From Winogradskyella undariae (GTDB lineage Bacteria > Bacteroidota > Bacteroidia > Flavobacteriales > Flavobacteriaceae): 64,000 bases of DNA. The stretch's first letter is position 1. Every line of letters starts with the position of its first letter. Location: positions 124,001 through 188,000 of the forward strand of contig NZ_JABTEL010000003.1 of NCBI RefSeq assembly GCF_013285155.1, given 5' to 3'. A program made the position numbers and the translations under genes. A model generated the notes under the pieces. That model searched no databases, had not been told where the DNA came from, and worked only from the letters and a program-made list of their open reading frames with translations. Positions 1 through 8,103 of the stretch are shown here, one piece after another.

Positions 1-2517
1 GCGGTACATCCAAACGAAGTAAAATATGGTGCAACGGGAACACCTGCAAAGTTTTGGTCAATTTGGAAAGAAGATGTAGAAAAAGAAGTCTCTAAACTTT
101 TAAAAAAGAAAACAAATACTACACAAGCTGAAGATCGCTTAGTAACTGAACAAGACAAAGGCATATTTGCTTTATGTGGTACAAAACGTCTTTTAGATTT
201 AACATATAAGTACATTGTATTTGATGGTCCAGATAAAAAAATATGTCGTTATCAGCAGTACTTCGCGGTACAAGAAACCATACAACGTGTAAAAACTAAA
301 AACAAGGAAGGAAACCGTCAAGGTGGTGTGATATGGCACACGACAGGAAGTGGTAAATCTTTAACAATGGTAATGTTATCTAAAGCATTAGCGCTAGATA
401 CATCTATAGAATCGCCAAGAGTTATTATAGTAACAGATAGGATAAGTTTGGATAAACAAATCTTTAAAACGTTTGTCAACTGTGGTAAACACGTTAAAAA
501 AGCAAGAAGTGGTAATGACTTAGTAGAGCTTTTACAAGATAAAGGCAATGAAATCATTACTACCATCATTGATAAATTTGAAATTGCTACTAAAAGAGCT
601 TCGTTCAAAGACGAGTCTCAAAATATTTTTGTCTTGGTAGATGAAAGTCATCGTAGTCAATACGGTTCGGCTCACGCTAATATGAAACGCATTGTTCCTA
701 ATGCGTCATATATAGGTTTTACTGGAACACCTTTGATGAAATCTCAAAAGAGTACGTCTAAGAAATTTGGTGGATTTATTCACAAATACACCATAGACCA
801 GGCTGTAAAAGATGGTGCTGTATTACCATTATTATATGAAGGAAGATCTGCAAAATTGACCATTAATAAAAAGCAAATCGATAAAGGTTTTGAGCGCTTA
901 GCAGCATCTTTAAATGAAGAAGCTAGAAAAGATTTAAAAAAGAAGTTTGCTACCATTGCTAAAATATATGAGTCCGACAATGTCATTGAAGAAATTGCAT
1001 ATGATATTTCAAAGCATTTTAGTGAAAACTGGAAAGGAACAGGTTTTAAAGCACAACTTGCAGTTCCTAAAATTGATACCGCTATTAAATATCAAAAATA
1101 TTTTGAAGCACAGACAGATCCAGATCTTAAAATAAACACGAGAGTGGTTTTTACACCACCAGATGGTAGACAAAATAATGATGATGTTTGGTCTGAAACA
1201 ACAAGTGAATCACAAAAGTATTGGAAGCAAATTCTAGAACGATATAACGATCAAGAGGCTTATGAAACAAATGTCATTGACCGTTTCAAAGAAAATAGTA
1301 ATGAGGTTGAATTGATAATTGTGGTAAGTAAATTACTGACCGGTTTTGATGCACCTAGAAATACAGTATTATACTTAGCAAAACCACTTAAAGGTCATAA
1401 TTTATTACAAGCAATTGCACGTGTAAATAGATTATTCGAAGGAAAAGAATATGGTCACATTATAGATTATGTAGGTGTTTTAGGAAAGCTAGATGAAGCA
1501 TTAACAGAGTACAGTGCTTTAGAAGATTTTGATGAAGAAGATTTAAAAAATACGGTAGTAGATGTCAAAGATGAAATAAGAAAAGTGCCCATACGTCACG
1601 CTGAGGTCTGGGATATATTTAATGGTATTTATAACAAAAATGACATTGAAGCTTTAGAGAGACATATTGCAGAAAAAGATGTGCGCGATCAATTCTACGA
1701 ACGAGTTTCTGCGTTTGCAAGAATATTACAAACTGCGCTAGCTTCAGATGACTTTTATATGGAGTTTAATACAGAACAAATAGGGTTTTATAAAAGCGAA
1801 TTAAAGAAATTTCAAAGCTTACGTCTATCAGTACAATTCAGGTATGCTGAAAAAGTGTCATACAAAGAATACGAACCAAGAGTTCGTAAACTTTTAGATA
1901 CGTATATAGATGCAGATGAAGTACAGGTACTTACAACAGATGTTAACATATTTGATAAAAATATGGTAGAAGAAGCTTTAGAGACTTATGGTAAAACGCC
2001 AGCGTCAAAAGCAGATTTCATAGCACATCAAATGAAGAAGGTGATTACTGAGAATATGGAAAAAGACGAGGCCTTCTACAAGAAGTTCTCGCAACTGATT
2101 GAAGAAACTATTAAAAGTTTTTACGACGGTAGACTTACTGAAAAAGAGTATCTAGAAGCAATACAACAAACGCGAGATGATTTGGCGAGTGGTTATCAAG
2201 ATGGAATTCCTGATAACTTACAAAACAATCCTCGTGCACGTGCTTTTTACGGAGCTTTAAATGAAGTGCTTAACACAAAACTAGACAAAGAAATTAGTAA
2301 AAAGAAAGTCGCAGAAGCTGGTGTTGAGATTGAAGAAATCGTTAATAATCTAATTATAACCGATTGGAAAAAGAACGTCGATATTCAAAATAGAATGGAA
2401 AACCAAATTGAAGATTACTTAATAAGCAAAAGAAGTCAATTAGGTGTAGAAATAAGTTTCGATGAAATAGACGCAATTCTAATTAAGTGTTTAAGAGTAG
2501 CAAAAAATAATTTTTAA
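1..2517 (+). CDS. hsdR: Type I restriction enzyme R subunit, 3' part
   Basis: HsdR is the ATP-driven DNA translocase and endonuclease subunit of a type I restriction-modification complex. The reading frame is open from the first base of the window, so the start and the N-terminal nuclease domain are missing and 838 codons remain. The visible part carries superfamily 2 helicase motifs: a Walker A loop TTGSGKS at about residues 114-120, a DESH box at 214-217, GFTGTP near 240, and QAIARVNR near 470. A long helical C-terminal region follows. The stop codon overlaps the start of the next gene by one base. The hsdM and hsdS genes are expected upstream, outside the window. Its position next to an integrase and a tRNA fragment places it on a mobile island. 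The family call is secure. Confidence 0.95.
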   Translation, partial: AVHPNEVKYGATGTPAKFWSIWKEDVEKEVSKLLKKKTNTTQAEDRLVTEQDKGIFALCGTKRLLDLTYKYIVFDGPDKKICRYQQYFAVQETIQRVKTKNKEGNRQGGVIWHTTGSGKSLTMVMLSKALALDTSIESPRVIIVTDRISLDKQIFKTFVNCGKHVKKARSGNDLVELLQDKGNEIITTIIDKFEIATKRASFKDESQNIFVLVDESHRSQYGSAHANMKRIVPNASYIGFTGTPLMKSQKSTSKKFGGFIHKYTIDQAVKDGAVLPLLYEGRSAKLTINKKQIDKGFERLAASLNEEARKDLKKKFATIAKIYESDNVIEEIAYDISKHFSENWKGTGFKAQLAVPKIDTAIKYQKYFEAQTDPDLKINTRVVFTPPDGRQNNDDVWSETTSESQKYWKQILERYNDQEAYETNVIDRFKENSNEVELIIVVSKLLTGFDAPRNTVLYLAKPLKGHNLLQAIARVNRLFEGKEYGHIIDYVGVLGKLDEALTEYSALEDFDEEDLKNTVVDVKDEIRKVPIRHAEVWDIFNGIYNKNDIEALERHIAEKDVRDQFYERVSAFARILQTALASDDFYMEFNTEQIGFYKSELKKFQSLRLSVQFRYAEKVSYKEYEPRVRKLLDTYIDADEVQVLTTDVNIFDKNMVEEALETYGKTPASKADFIAHQMKKVITENMEKDEAFYKKFSQLIEETIKSFYDGRLTEKEYLEAIQQTRDDLASGYQDGIPDNLQNNPRARAFYGALNEVLNTKLDKEISKKKVAEAGVEIEEIVNNLIITDWKKNVDIQNRMENQIEDYLISKRSQLGVEISFDEIDAILIKCLRVAKNNF

Positions 2518-3218
2518 TGCGAAGTATACAATACGGTACCAAAGAAATTTTCTTTGAACTTCAGAGGTCTGGTCGTAAAACACTAGCTATAGAAGTGCAT
2601 CCAGATAGTTCAGTACATATAATTGCGCCTGAAGACAGTTCAATTCAAGACATCGATCAGAAAGTAGAAAAACGAGCAAGTTGGATTATTAAGCAACAGC
2701 AATACTTTGAACAGTTTTTACCACGAACACCCGAACGACAATACGTTTCAGGTGAGACACATTACTATTTAGGAAAATCTTATTTATTAAAAGTAACCTC
2801 AGGATCATTAAATCAAGTAAAACTCAAATCGGGTAAATTAGAAGTAATGTGTAAAGGTGAAATAAAACAAGAAACAGTCAAAAAGCTTTTAGCACAATGG
2901 TATTATCAACACGCTGAAAAAAAATTTAATACCCTTGCTTTAGAAGCTTATTCAAAATTTAAAGAATATGATTTCAAAATGCCAAAGATTGAAATTAGAA
3001 GAATGGCCAAACGTTGGGGAAGTTGTAATACTATAGATAAAATCATAATAAATCCAGAAGTCATCAAAGCATCCTCAAAGTGTATTGAATATGTTTTGAT
3101 ACACGAAATGACTCATTTAGTAGTGTCAAATCATAATAAAAAGTTCTATAATACTTTAACAACAGTTATGCCTACTTGGGAGAAATGGAAAGATAAATTA
3201 GAACAGAGGTTGGCTTAA
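2517..3218 (+). CDS. YgjP/SprT-like (DUF45, M48-type) metallopeptidase
   Basis: This 233-residue protein has the zinc-protease signature HEMTH at residues 196-200 followed by a third likely ligand at H206. The RWGSC motif just before it is typical of the YgjP/DUF45 family. There is no signal peptide, so it should be cytoplasmic. The start codon overlaps the hsdR stop by one base, which implies translational coupling. Genes of this family often sit beside hsdR in type I restriction loci. Its substrate is unknown. A role in turning over or controlling the restriction enzyme is only inference from the coupling. Confidence 0.88.
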   Translation: MRSIQYGTKEIFFELQRSGRKTLAIEVHPDSSVHIIAPEDSSIQDIDQKVEKRASWIIKQQQYFEQFLPRTPERQYVSGETHYYLGKSYLLKVTSGSLNQVKLKSGKLEVMCKGEIKQETVKKLLAQWYYQHAEKKFNTLALEAYSKFKEYDFKMPKIEIRRMAKRWGSCNTIDKIIINPEVIKASSKCIEYVLIHEMTHLVVSNHNKKFYNTLTTVMPTWEKWKDKLEQRLA

Positions 3219-3225
3219 AAACAAA

Positions 3226-3375
3226 TCGTTCCACGCAATTCCTCTACTTTCTGCGAAAAGCTTCATTCCGAGAAAAGCGGTTCACTACAACAATCTTGAA
3301 CCCAGTCGCATAAAAAGTGACGGCATTCGCTTAAAAAAATAATAAACCGTTTTAATCTACAAAGTTTTAAAATTC
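3226..3375 (+). repeat. Imperfect ~150-bp direct repeat, copy A
   Basis: This stretch, starting just after the metallopeptidase gene, matches 4817-4969 in the same orientation. By eye the first ~115 bp are about 80% identical, with shared blocks such as GCGAAAAGCTTCATT and GGTTCACTACAA. A weaker match extends to a shared TTAAAATTC-like end. No reading frame is conserved across it. The two copies bracket the XRE gene, the candidate structured RNA and the sigma factor gene. The rest of this gene-free gap, 3376-3524, shows nothing I recognise. Confidence 0.8.
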
Positions 3376-3524
3376 AGAATGACAAAGACATAATCAACCT
3401 TTTAGTTTCTGGAAATCATATTGATGCTAGCTATACAGAGAAATAACAATTTCAATTTTATAGGTTTAGGATGTTTATTCTTAGTCGGGAATTTCGCGAA
3501 GCTACTCATAAATCACTCTAAAGT

Positions 3525-3776
3525 TCAGCAATCTATATCTCTGAAAAAATCTGATAATGTAATGCCACGAGCTTCACAAATACGGTAAAGAGTTTCAACA
3601 GGTACCCGATATTCATTCTTATTCTTAATTTTTCTAACGGTACTTTCGTCGATATTATGTTTGATGGCAAAAGCATTTTGTGACTTGCCTTCATTTAACC
3701 AAGGATGTAACCACTCTTTAGTTATATAGCTACATATTTTAAAATTTATATTGGTCATCCTAACAAAGAAAATCAT
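3525..3776 (-). CDS. Small XRE-type helix-turn-helix protein
   Basis: This is an 83-residue basic protein. A helix-turn-helix is visible around residues 30-80: the KSQNAFAIKHNIDESTVRKIKN stretch reads as the helix pair, and the LYRICEARGITLSDFFRDI tail is typical of XRE/Cro-like regulators in Bacteroidota. The first six residues may not be translated. Methionine 7, giving a start at 3758, is an equally good start. It is transcribed away from the structured RNA and sigma factor and lies inside the repeat-bounded cassette. It may control the island or the sigma factor, but the sequence does not show a target. Confidence 0.75.
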   Translation of the reverse strand: MIFFVRMTNINFKICSYITKEWLHPWLNEGKSQNAFAIKHNIDESTVRKIKNKNEYRVPVETLYRICEARGITLSDFFRDIDC

Positions 3777-3931
3777 TGAACAACAAAATAATTCGGGCGT
3801 TCGACCGTATTTTTAAATTAATTTATTATATTAGCAGTTGAATTATTAAATTTGCGATTCTTCGAATATAAAATACTTGAAGTCATCGCTTAGAGTCTCT
3901 GAATAGAAAACTGGTAATTTTTAAACTAGAG

Positions 3932-4121
3932 ATGATAAGTAGATTGGCTCACGTCCTGGGCGTGGACTCTCTTGTCATTGTAAGGTACACCAGTACCTCT
4001 ATCTAGATAAGGTGAGTACTGCGCTTCATGGTTTTCTGAACGTCCTTAAATTTGGAGGTGTTTCACTTAATGTTTGGTAAGCTAATGCCAACAAACTATA
4101 ACTATGTCGCATGGTACTCAC
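3932..4121 (+). ncRNA. Candidate structured RNA (leader or free RNA) before the ECF sigma gene
   Basis: This gene-free stretch holds several strong helices. ATGATAAG (3932-3939) pairs with CTTGTCAT (3971-3978, one wobble) and encloses a CACG/CGTG hairpin (3950-3953, 3961-3964). GGTAC-ACCA-GTACC (3984-3997) is a perfect hairpin. GTGAGTACTGCG (4012-4023) pairs with CGCA plus GTACTCAC (4108-4111, 4114-4121) with a 2-nt bulge, giving 12 base pairs. Inside it TTGGTA (4074-4079) pairs with TGCCAA (4086-4091). A possible outer pair, AGAGTC near 3893 with GACTCT at 3965-3970, competes with the first helix. The sigma start codon lies 46 nt downstream, so it could be a regulatory leader. I do not recognise a named RNA family. 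The upstream part of the gap, 3777-3890, shows nothing clear. Confidence 0.55.
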
Positions 4122-4167
4122 AGTTAATTAGGGAATTACTAATAACTTCACTTAAGCACTATGAAAT

Positions 4168-4701
4168 ATGTCCAAGGATGAATTACATTTCATAAGTAAA
4201 GAATCATATAAGACACTTTTTAATGACTTATACCCCTCTCTATGTCTATTTGCCAATCGATATTTAAAAGATTTAGATACGTCCAAGGATGTCGTTCAAG
4301 ACGTGTTTATTAAAACTTGGGAACGTAAAGTGTCGTATCCAAACTATAATGCCATTAAAGGGTTTTTGTATACTTCTGTTAAAAACAAATCATTAGATTT
4401 TTTACGCAGTAAACACCATAAAGGCACAATAAGAACTCTAGATACTGACTTTGATAAAATTCAAACCAACGAACATTTTTTAAGTGAATTGGCAATTGTT
4501 GATATTTATGCAAATTTGGATAGTGCAATAAAAACACTACCCAATAAATGTGAACAGATTTTAAGGTTTAGCCTAAATGAATATACCAATAATGAAATAG
4601 CTGAAGAACTATCCATAACGATTAATACGGTTAAATCTCAGAAACGGATTGCTTACAAAAAATTAAGACACTCTCTTGGAAGCTTACTAAACAGCTTTTA
4701 A
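4168..4701 (+). CDS. ECF-type RNA polymerase sigma-70 factor (orphan)
   Basis: This 177-residue protein has the two-domain layout of extracytoplasmic-function sigma factors. Region 2 spans about residues 15-85, with YPSLCLFANRYL and DVVQDVFIKTWE followed by FLYTSVKNKSLDFLRS. Region 4 spans about residues 110-170, with LPNKCEQILRFSLNEYTN and a helix-turn-helix at NEIAEELSITINTVKSQ. It resembles the expanded Bacteroidota FecI-like group. Such genes are usually followed by a FecR anti-sigma gene and a SusC-type receptor. Neither is present here: a long gene-free stretch and a repeat follow. The gene is preceded by the candidate structured RNA. The target promoters are unknown. Confidence 0.9.
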   Translation: MSKDELHFISKESYKTLFNDLYPSLCLFANRYLKDLDTSKDVVQDVFIKTWERKVSYPNYNAIKGFLYTSVKNKSLDFLRSKHHKGTIRTLDTDFDKIQTNEHFLSELAIVDIYANLDSAIKTLPNKCEQILRFSLNEYTNNEIAEELSITINTVKSQKRIAYKKLRHSLGSLLNSF

Positions 4702-4816
4702 TTTTTAAAATTCTAAGACGGTTTGAAGTTAAACCATAACATCGAAATATTCTCATATAAGACCGGATAGCTTTTATACACCGTTCACAATATCAGATTA
4801 GTATAGTAATTACAAT

Positions 4817-4969
4817 CCGTTCCACCCCATTCCACTGCATTTCGCGAAAAGCTTCATTACGAGAAAAGAGGTTCACTACAATATCTTGAACACAGTCGCA
4901 GAAAAAGCGACAGCGTTCGCTCAGCAAAATGATTACCCCAACCTTTTTCTACACAAAGTTTAAAATTCT
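4817..4969 (+). repeat. Imperfect ~150-bp direct repeat, copy B
   Basis: This is the partner of copy A at 3226-3375 in the same orientation. It starts with CCGTTCCAC and shares GCGAAAAGCTTCATT and AGTCGCA blocks. The two copies start about 1.59 kb apart. Recombination between them would excise or duplicate the XRE, RNA and sigma cassette. The origin of the repeat is unknown. Confidence 0.8.
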
Positions 4970-5033
4970 GCTCGAGACGAACTGCATAACCGTTCGCTCA
5001 CTCACTTTTATAAGTTCTTACTCGTTCACAATT

Positions 5034-5108
5034 TTAGCGTCGGTTACCGAAAAGGTAACGGCGATGGAGCTATGGGAAGTAAGTGACTGAAATTGAATTG
5101 GACGCTAA
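5034..5108 (+). repeat. Nested inverted repeats
   Basis: TTAGCGTC at 5034-5041 is perfectly complementary to GACGCTAA at 5101-5108. Between them lies a perfect hairpin, GTTACC-GAAAA-GGTAAC (5043-5059). A CTTACT near 5017 could also pair with AGTAAG near 5081, crossing the outer pair. There is no T-run, so it is not an ordinary terminator. It may be a structured RNA, a protein-binding site or a transfer/replication site of the island. Confidence 0.4.
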
Positions 5109-5589
5109 TCTGTATCATTTTGCTATAAAATAAACTTGGTAATCATCAAAGCACATAGAATTCAATACCAAAAGAAAAGGAAAACGCTCAAGATATAATA
5201 AGTAGGTGTCTTTAGAAGGAAAAAGTTTGTCAAATTACATCAAATAAAGTCATCTAAAATGATTTTAAAAATTAGTTTATTTAAATGATTGTCAGTTGTT
5301 TATAAATAATTAACTTCACTTTATTACTAAAAAATATGATGGAGTTAGAAGTCGAAGTATTGCTTTTCAGCCTTAGTTGAAAAGTTTGAAGATCCTGAAA
5401 TAAAATGAAGGAATCGAAAAGCAAGAGGGTAACACGCTGCGCGATGTTACATATATTCGATTTTTGAATAAACATAGTGTTTACAGGGCTTAGAAGAGTT
5501 TATAGCTTTTTAAAATTTAAGATATAATTCTGCTTTTTACTAAAAACATTCGGAAACCGCCGTAAAGAGGCAATTATTTTACTAAAAAT

Positions 5590-6006
5590 ATGGATAAGAG
5601 ATTTGAAAAAGAGAAGTTTGAGACATTAAAGATTAAAAGGTCTGTGGCTATTGAGTTTAGAAAATTTAGTAAAATGCTATCAAAATCGCAATCGATGACA
5701 TTACTATTGATGATGGAATTTTTTAATGAAAATGGAATTTCACCGACGGAGCGTTTAGGGCCTCGAATGGAAACTTTGGAAAATAGAATCTCTGTACTAA
5801 TCAAAAAACGAATGAACGGAATGATTGCTATTATGAAGGATATCGAAAAGTCGCAGACCAAACCGACCGCAGCGATGATGCAAGCTCTTTTTCAAGCAGC
5901 AGAACCACCTAAAAAGAAATTGATTTTAGCAAAAGAGATTAAAGAGGAAAAGAATGAAGTCCGCTTTCGAGAAAAGAAATATTTGAATAGCAATGATAAT
6001 GAGTAA
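5590..6006 (+). CDS. BfmA/BtgA-type mobilization protein
   Basis: This is a 138-residue, lysine-rich protein. Its N-terminal half, with KIKRSVAIEFRKFSKML and SMTLLLMMEFF, resembles the ribbon-helix-helix-like region of BfmA/BtgA mobilization proteins of Bacteroidota plasmids and transposons. The remainder is helical and highly charged. These proteins bind the transfer origin and assist a relaxase. No relaxase gene follows, so mobilization would need one elsewhere on the island. The stop overlaps the next start by one base. The assignment rests on remembered family sequence. Confidence 0.65.
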   Translation: MDKRFEKEKFETLKIKRSVAIEFRKFSKMLSKSQSMTLLLMMEFFNENGISPTERLGPRMETLENRISVLIKKRMNGMIAIMKDIEKSQTKPTAAMMQALFQAAEPPKKKLILAKEIKEEKNEVRFREKKYLNSNDNE

Positions 6007-6665
6007 TGGAAAGGATAAACTATATTATTCAGCTAAACGCAATTTTTGAATCCTTCAATAAGGACACTAGAATTAAACAGGGTCACATAACATTGTACCT
6101 GGCATTCTTTCAGAAATGGAATCGGGAATTTTTCAAGAAGACAATAACCATAAACAGGGAGTCGATTATGGAAAAAGCAAAATTCAGATCTAAAACGACC
6201 TATCACAATTATCTGAGAGATCTAAATGATTGGGGCTATTTAAAATATTATCCATCATATCATCCAGCTAGAGGTTCTAAAATTAAGATGGCCATTTTTT
6301 GCGGCCAACCAGGCCAAAATTTGGCTAATTGCGTCCCAGAACCAGGCCAAAATATGGTATCTTCTTATAAACATAAAACAAAAGAAAACTTTAATAAACT
6401 GGCAAGGCCAAAAAATGAATTAGAAGTTTTAAGTTTTTTTAAAGAAAACAATTGGCCAGCTATGGAAGGAAAAAAATTCTATGCCTATTATCAAACCAAA
6501 AATTGGAAATTGAGCAGAGGTCTAAATATTCAAAACTGGAAAGAGAGCGCTAAAGATTATGTTGAAAAAGGTTTCATCATAAAGGAAAAATATACTAGTC
6601 CATTTTCTGGCTATGTAGATAATTTAAAGAACAACAATGTTAAAGATTATGATATACCTTTATAA
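6006..6665 (+). CDS. Replication-protein-like winged-helix protein of a mobile element
   Basis: This is a 219-residue protein translationally coupled to the mobilization gene through a one-base overlap. The first ~90 residues look like a winged-helix DNA-binding domain: an IMEKAKFRSKTTYHNYLRDL helix pair, then a GYLKYYPSYHP wing. The C-terminal part (about 135-195), with EVLSFFKENNWP, KFYAYYQTKNWK and IQNWKESAKDYV, resembles the conserved tail of phage and plasmid replication or primosome-loading proteins. The pattern mobilization gene, this gene, integrase suggests a replication or regulatory role in the element. A plain transcription factor is possible. Confidence 0.55.
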   Translation: MERINYIIQLNAIFESFNKDTRIKQGHITLYLAFFQKWNREFFKKTITINRESIMEKAKFRSKTTYHNYLRDLNDWGYLKYYPSYHPARGSKIKMAIFCGQPGQNLANCVPEPGQNMVSSYKHKTKENFNKLARPKNELEVLSFFKENNWPAMEGKKFYAYYQTKNWKLSRGLNIQNWKESAKDYVEKGFIIKEKYTSPFSGYVDNLKNNNVKDYDIPL

Positions 6666-6669
6666 TGTA

Positions 6670-7884
6670 TCAAAAATTTATAACGTTCTCTAAAGCTTCA
6701 TCAGCATCTTTATGCATAAAATTCGCTTGGTAATTTATCGTAGTTGTTATAGACGAATGTCTATAAAGTTTTTGAAGCATCTTAATAGGGATTTTATCCT
6801 CAGATATAGTGCCAAAGCTATGGCGAGCAATATGCATTGTAACTTTCTTATTTATTTTAGCTTTTTCTGCAACTCTTGCTAAATACTTATTTAACATTGT
6901 TGTAGCCGCGTTAATTTTTCTAAAGACATCCTGTGACGATTGAATGTTAATCATTTTCATCTCTGGAAAAATAAAATCATTATCGTCTTGTTTATGTATT
7001 GAGTAATGTTCTAAAATAGGAAGAGCTTTCTCAGGAATCTTTAGTGATAATAATTTTGAGTTTTTATTCATACGATAGTTAAGTCTATTATCAGAAATAT
7101 CAGACCACCTAATTTTGAGTACGTCAGCTACTCTTATTCCGGCAAGATAGAAACTGAAAAGCCAAATGTTTCGTGCGTGAATTTCGTTTTCGGTTAAACC
7201 TTCAACACGTTCTAAGGCAATAAGTTCGTTCTTATTTAATCCGGATTTTTGACTTTCAGGAAATTTAATTTGAATTCCACCCGACCCGAATGGGTATAAT
7301 TTTCTATCGACAATTCCTAATTTGATAGCTCTGTTATATATGGTTCTTATGACAACAAGGTTATTCACTATTGACCTTTCAGATAAGCCATGTTTGGTTT
7401 TTAAATGAGTTTTAAAATTCCTTAAAAACTTTTCATCAATTTCTTGAAAGGAAAGCTGATTCGATTTTGAAAAATTCAACACATGATTTACTCTTACTTT
7501 ATCTGAGTAAAATCGGGCTAATTTTTTATTGGCTTCAAGTTCATCTAAAAATGCTTTTGCGATTTCAAAAAAGGTCGAGCCATTTGAGCCTTTGTATAAT
7601 TTATCCTTAATACGATTTGCTGATATGTCTTGTTTTTCAGCTTGCAAATTCATTAGTGTCTTATTAGCCTCTGATAATTTTTTTACCAACAGATTATTCA
7701 GGTTTGCTGCGTTTGGGTGTGATTTTTTTACACGAATATCTTTTTCATTCCAATATTTTAGATCTATATAATGCCCTAGATAGTGATAGGTGGACCGTCT
7801 GTTTTTTGTAATTCGAATTGCCAAAGGATACAAACCTTGTTTATTCTGTTTTTTTCTTAAAACTATTTTTGCATTTGAGGTCAT
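6670..7884 (-). CDS. Tyrosine recombinase (integrase) of the island
   Basis: This 404-residue site-specific recombinase would insert and excise the island at the nearby tRNA-Leu fragment. An arm-binding domain occupies about residues 1-95 and a SAM-like core-binding domain about 100-200. The catalytic domain follows, with R251 (in LAGIRVADVLKIRW), HxxR at 351-354 (HIARH), H376 (LYRHSS) and the nucleophile Y385 (INYQANF). All key residues are present, so the enzyme appears intact. It is convergent with the preceding gene pair, leaving only 4 bp between stops. Its start faces the attachment site, with GGTACAACAT repeats between them. Confidence 0.95.
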   Translation of the reverse strand: MTSNAKIVLRKKQNKQGLYPLAIRITKNRRSTYHYLGHYIDLKYWNEKDIRVKKSHPNAANLNNLLVKKLSEANKTLMNLQAEKQDISANRIKDKLYKGSNGSTFFEIAKAFLDELEANKKLARFYSDKVRVNHVLNFSKSNQLSFQEIDEKFLRNFKTHLKTKHGLSERSIVNNLVVIRTIYNRAIKLGIVDRKLYPFGSGGIQIKFPESQKSGLNKNELIALERVEGLTENEIHARNIWLFSFYLAGIRVADVLKIRWSDISDNRLNYRMNKNSKLLSLKIPEKALPILEHYSIHKQDDNDFIFPEMKMINIQSSQDVFRKINAATTMLNKYLARVAEKAKINKKVTMHIARHSFGTISEDKIPIKMLQKLYRHSSITTTINYQANFMHKDADEALENVINF

Positions 7885-8003
7885 GGTACAATAAATTCAT
7901 TAAAAAATGATGAAGATTGCAAAACGGGTACAACATTTTGCTTTTTACAATAGTAAATATACCGATTTTATTGCTGATTACAGGTACAACATAGGTACAA
8001 CAT
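7885..8003 (+). repeat. GGTACAACAT repeats between integrase and attachment site
   Basis: The 10-mer GGTACAACAT occurs at 7927-7936, 7983-7992 and 7994-8003, the last two exactly 11 bp apart. A shortened GGTACAA lies at 7885-7891 beside the integrase start. Lying between the integrase gene and the core site, they are good candidates for arm-type integrase or excisionase binding sites. The rest of the gap up to 8103 is A+T-rich and shows no gene. Confidence 0.6.
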
Positions 8004-8103
8004 TTGTTAGTTCTACTTGATGTTAATCTATATTAAATAAAATTAAAAATACATTAACTAATTGGTAATGAGTTAGTTTTGGTTTATTTGGCGCGTGTGT
8101 GAG

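Larger units (their letters stand above)
4702..5589 (+). other. 888-bp gene-free stretch after the sigma gene
   Basis: No convincing coding frame is seen. The stretch contains a small GGTTT/AAACC hairpin near 4720, repeat copy B (4817-4969), and a block of inverted repeats (5034-5108). From 5110 to 5589 it is A+T-rich with only weak open frames that lack protein-like composition. No tRNA, CRISPR array or obvious insertion sequence is visible. Confidence 0.6.

Noticed and set aside
3893..4130. tmRNA, RNase P RNA, SRP RNA or 6S RNA
   Set aside because: The conserved cores I know for these RNAs are not visible, and the helix layout differs. A covariance-model search would settle it.
4070..4195. 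41-codon open frame starting 11 bp after a GGAGG sequence, overlapping the sigma gene start
   Set aside because: It runs through the long RNA stem and ends inside the sigma gene in another frame. Its composition is not clearly protein-like. A leader peptide cannot be excluded, but the base pairing explains the sequence better.
5281..5475. 64-codon minus-strand open frame in the gene-free stretch
   Set aside because: Low-complexity translation, no motif, no start context. Likely chance in A+T-rich DNA.
3219..5589. Possible CRISPR or insertion-sequence interpretation of the repeats
   Set aside because: Only two long imperfect copies exist, with no regular spacers. No transposase or terminal inverted repeats were found between or around them.
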